A stretch of 64,000 nt of DNA from Coleofasciculus sp. FACHB-1120 (lineage in GTDB: Bacteria > Cyanobacteriota > Cyanobacteriia > Cyanobacteriales > FACHB-T130), in contig NZ_JACJTV010000002.1 in the NCBI RefSeq assembly GCF_014698845.1, forward strand, positions 1 through 64,000. The letters run 5' to 3'. Positions 62,725-64,000 of this stretch are shown here, piece by piece. Numbering within the stretch: position 1 is the first letter of the stretch; each line of letters starts with the position of its first letter. The position numbers and the translations under genes were made by a program. The notes beneath the pieces are model-generated. The model had not been told where the DNA came from. It made no database searches and saw only the letters and a list, made by a program, of their open reading frames with translations.

Positions 62725-64000
62725 TTATTCCTGAATTGACTGTCGAATCGGAATTTCGATGACGAACTCCGTTCCCTGCTCTGGTGCTGAATTACACTTC
62801 AAAACGCCCCTGTGTCTCTCGACGATGATTTGATAGCTAATTGACAAACCCAGCCCCGTGCCTTTACCAGTGGGCTTTGTAGTAAAGAAAGGGTCAAAAA
62901 TTTTCGTGCGGATTTCTTCGCTCATGCCGGGGCCGTTGTCGATAATTCGGATACTCGCTTTTCCGTTGTCGAGGACATCGGTACGAATCCGAATACAAGG
63001 CAAGGGAGCCGGGGAAGATCCGAGCAAGGGAGAATGTAAAGCCATTTCCTGGGCGCTGTCTCTTCGCGCCTCTGCCTCCTCTAGGGCATCGATCGCATTG
63101 GAAATGAGATTCATAAATACTTGGTTGAGGAGTCCGGCATAGCACTCTACGGACGGCAAATCGCCGTATTCTTTGAGAATTGTAATCCCCGTATTGACTC
63201 CTCTGGATTTCAAGCGGCTGTGGAGAATCAGTAGAGTGCTGTCAATGCCTTCGTGGATATCAACCGCCTTCATCTGGGATTCGTCAATCCGCGAGAAGTT
63301 TCGCAGGGACTGGACAATTTGCTGAATGCGGTCAGCCCCAATTTGCATAGAGGACAGGGTTTTCGGGAAATCCGCCATTAAGAAATTTAGATCGATTGCC
63401 TCAGCTTCCTCTTCAATTTCAGGGACTGGCTGGGGATAGTATTTGGCATAAAGCTGTAAGAGGTTTAGCAAATCCTGGGAATATTGATTTGCGTGAACCA
63501 GATTGCCGCAAACAAAGTTGACTGGGTTGTTAATTTCGTGGGCAACACCAGCAACTAACTGCCCTAGACTAGACATCTTTTCATTTTGGATCAAAAGCGT
63601 CTGGGTTTGTTGAAGTTTGCACAGGGCAAGTTGCAGATGGTTTGCTTGTTGTTTGAATTCTACTGCTGAGGCTTTTAAGGTTGCTTCAGCGGATTTTCGT
63701 TCGGTGATGTCAGTGACGAAGCCTTCGCAGTAGAGTAAGGCACCTGTGCGATCGCGTAATATATTCAAGCACTGTTTGTCGAAACCCTGTTTGTCAAAGC
63801 CCTGTTTGTCCTTGGCGGATGCCGCGCTATAGCCGCTCACGGCTTCATATCGCTTCACAGAGCGCAGCTCTTGGCGTACTGCCCGTGCATTTTCTGAAAT
63901 CCAAATGATGCTACCGTCTTTGCGATAAACCTGAGATTCAAACCCACTCACTGAGCCATGTTCTTGCAGCAAGTCTAGAAATTCGTCACGCCGATTGGGA
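62725..64000 (-). CDS. PAS-sensor histidine kinase, C-terminal part (cut by window edge)
   Basis: The frame stays open to the right edge, so the true start lies outside the window. The visible ~425 residues hold the end of a PAS/PAC unit ([20 protein letters not shown] ... [20 protein letters not shown]), the HisKA domain with [20 protein letters not shown], and a HATPase with [20 protein letters not shown] and [14 protein letters not shown]. It is a close paralogue of the kinases at 44833 and 50009. A short CAA-type repeat ([14 protein letters not shown]) sits in the PAC loop. Confidence 0.92.
   Translation of the reverse strand, partial: PNRRDEFLDLLQEHGSVSGFESQVYRKDGSIIWISENARAVRQELRSVKRYEAVSGYSAASAKDKQGFDKQGFDKQCLNILRDRTGALLYCEGFVTDITERKSAEATLKASAVEFKQQANHLQLALCKLQQTQTLLIQNEKMSSLGQLVAGVAHEINNPVNFVCGNLVHANQYSQDLLNLLQLYAKYYPQPVPEIEEEAEAIDLNFLMADFPKTLSSMQIGADRIQQIVQSLRNFSRIDESQMKAVDIHEGIDSTLLILHSRLKSRGVNTGITILKEYGDLPSVECYAGLLNQVFMNLISNAIDALEEAEARRDSAQEMALHSPLLGSSPAPLPCIRIRTDVLDNGKASIRIIDNGPGMSEEIRTKIFDPFFTTKPTGKGTGLGLSISYQIIVERHRGVLKCNSAPEQGTEFVIEIPIRQSIQE

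Overview
The window is cyanobacterial. It contains a complete phycocyanin operon (cpcBACDEF plus three cpcG copies), a photosystem II S4-domain protein, a GUN4-domain kinase, several families found mainly in cyanobacteria, and very many GCGATCGC (HIP1) octamers. Seven-base tandem repeats (STRR-like) fill many intergenic gaps. The gene order cpcB-A-C-D-E-F-G-G-G, the heptamers and the many large signalling proteins suggest a filamentous species. The genus cannot be fixed from this window.

Layout. 1-305: 5' part of an IS701-like transposase running off the left edge. 0.5-8.7 kb: housekeeping genes (PSII S4 protein, potassium channel, serA, prmA, a translationally coupled sirB/cbiX-cobA pair, manganese catalase). 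9-16 kb: GUN4-domain Ser/Thr kinase, tRNA-His, an ExbB/ExbD pair, a small holin-like membrane protein and a four-ACT aspartate kinase. 16-20.6 kb: a small accessory stretch with a truncated Uma2 gene, an AT-rich HNH-type protein, GNAT, TetR, an intact Uma2 gene and a 106-bp MITE with a 5-bp target duplication. 20.7-27.5 kb: type II NADH dehydrogenase, an SDR, an NTF2-like secreted protein, murG, an SLH-like fragment protein, a DUF29 protein and a RluD-type pseudouridine synthase. 27.5-35 kb: the cpc operon. 35.1-37.4 kb: a two-gene module of a protein with a NusG-like KOW domain and an HPF1-like (DUF2228) domain, followed by a NADAR-family ADP-ribose hydrolase. I consider this the most interesting part of the window. 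37.8-52.9 kb: a signalling block with a REC-HPt-REC-GGDEF regulator, a 1594-residue hybrid kinase, two more histidine kinases (one behind a PhnD-like lipoprotein), a diiron-oxidase-like enzyme, an AI-2E exporter and a decayed HPt duplicate. 53-64 kb: small membrane proteins, DUF1830, a cobalamin-type radical SAM protein, a DICT/HD-GYP-like protein, three pentapeptide-repeat proteins, a small S4 protein and a partial histidine kinase at the right edge.

How the genes work together. The cpc operon encodes both rod subunits (cpcB, cpcA), rod linkers (cpcC, cpcD), the lyase that attaches bilin to CpcA (cpcE/F) and three rod-core linkers. SirB/CbiX and CobA act in siroheme/cobalamin synthesis. ExbB and ExbD form an energising proton channel. 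The HPF1-like and NADAR genes probably act on reversible ADP-ribosylation, but no ADP-ribosyltransferase is visible beside them. Domain and family calls are from reading the translated sequences; no database search was run.
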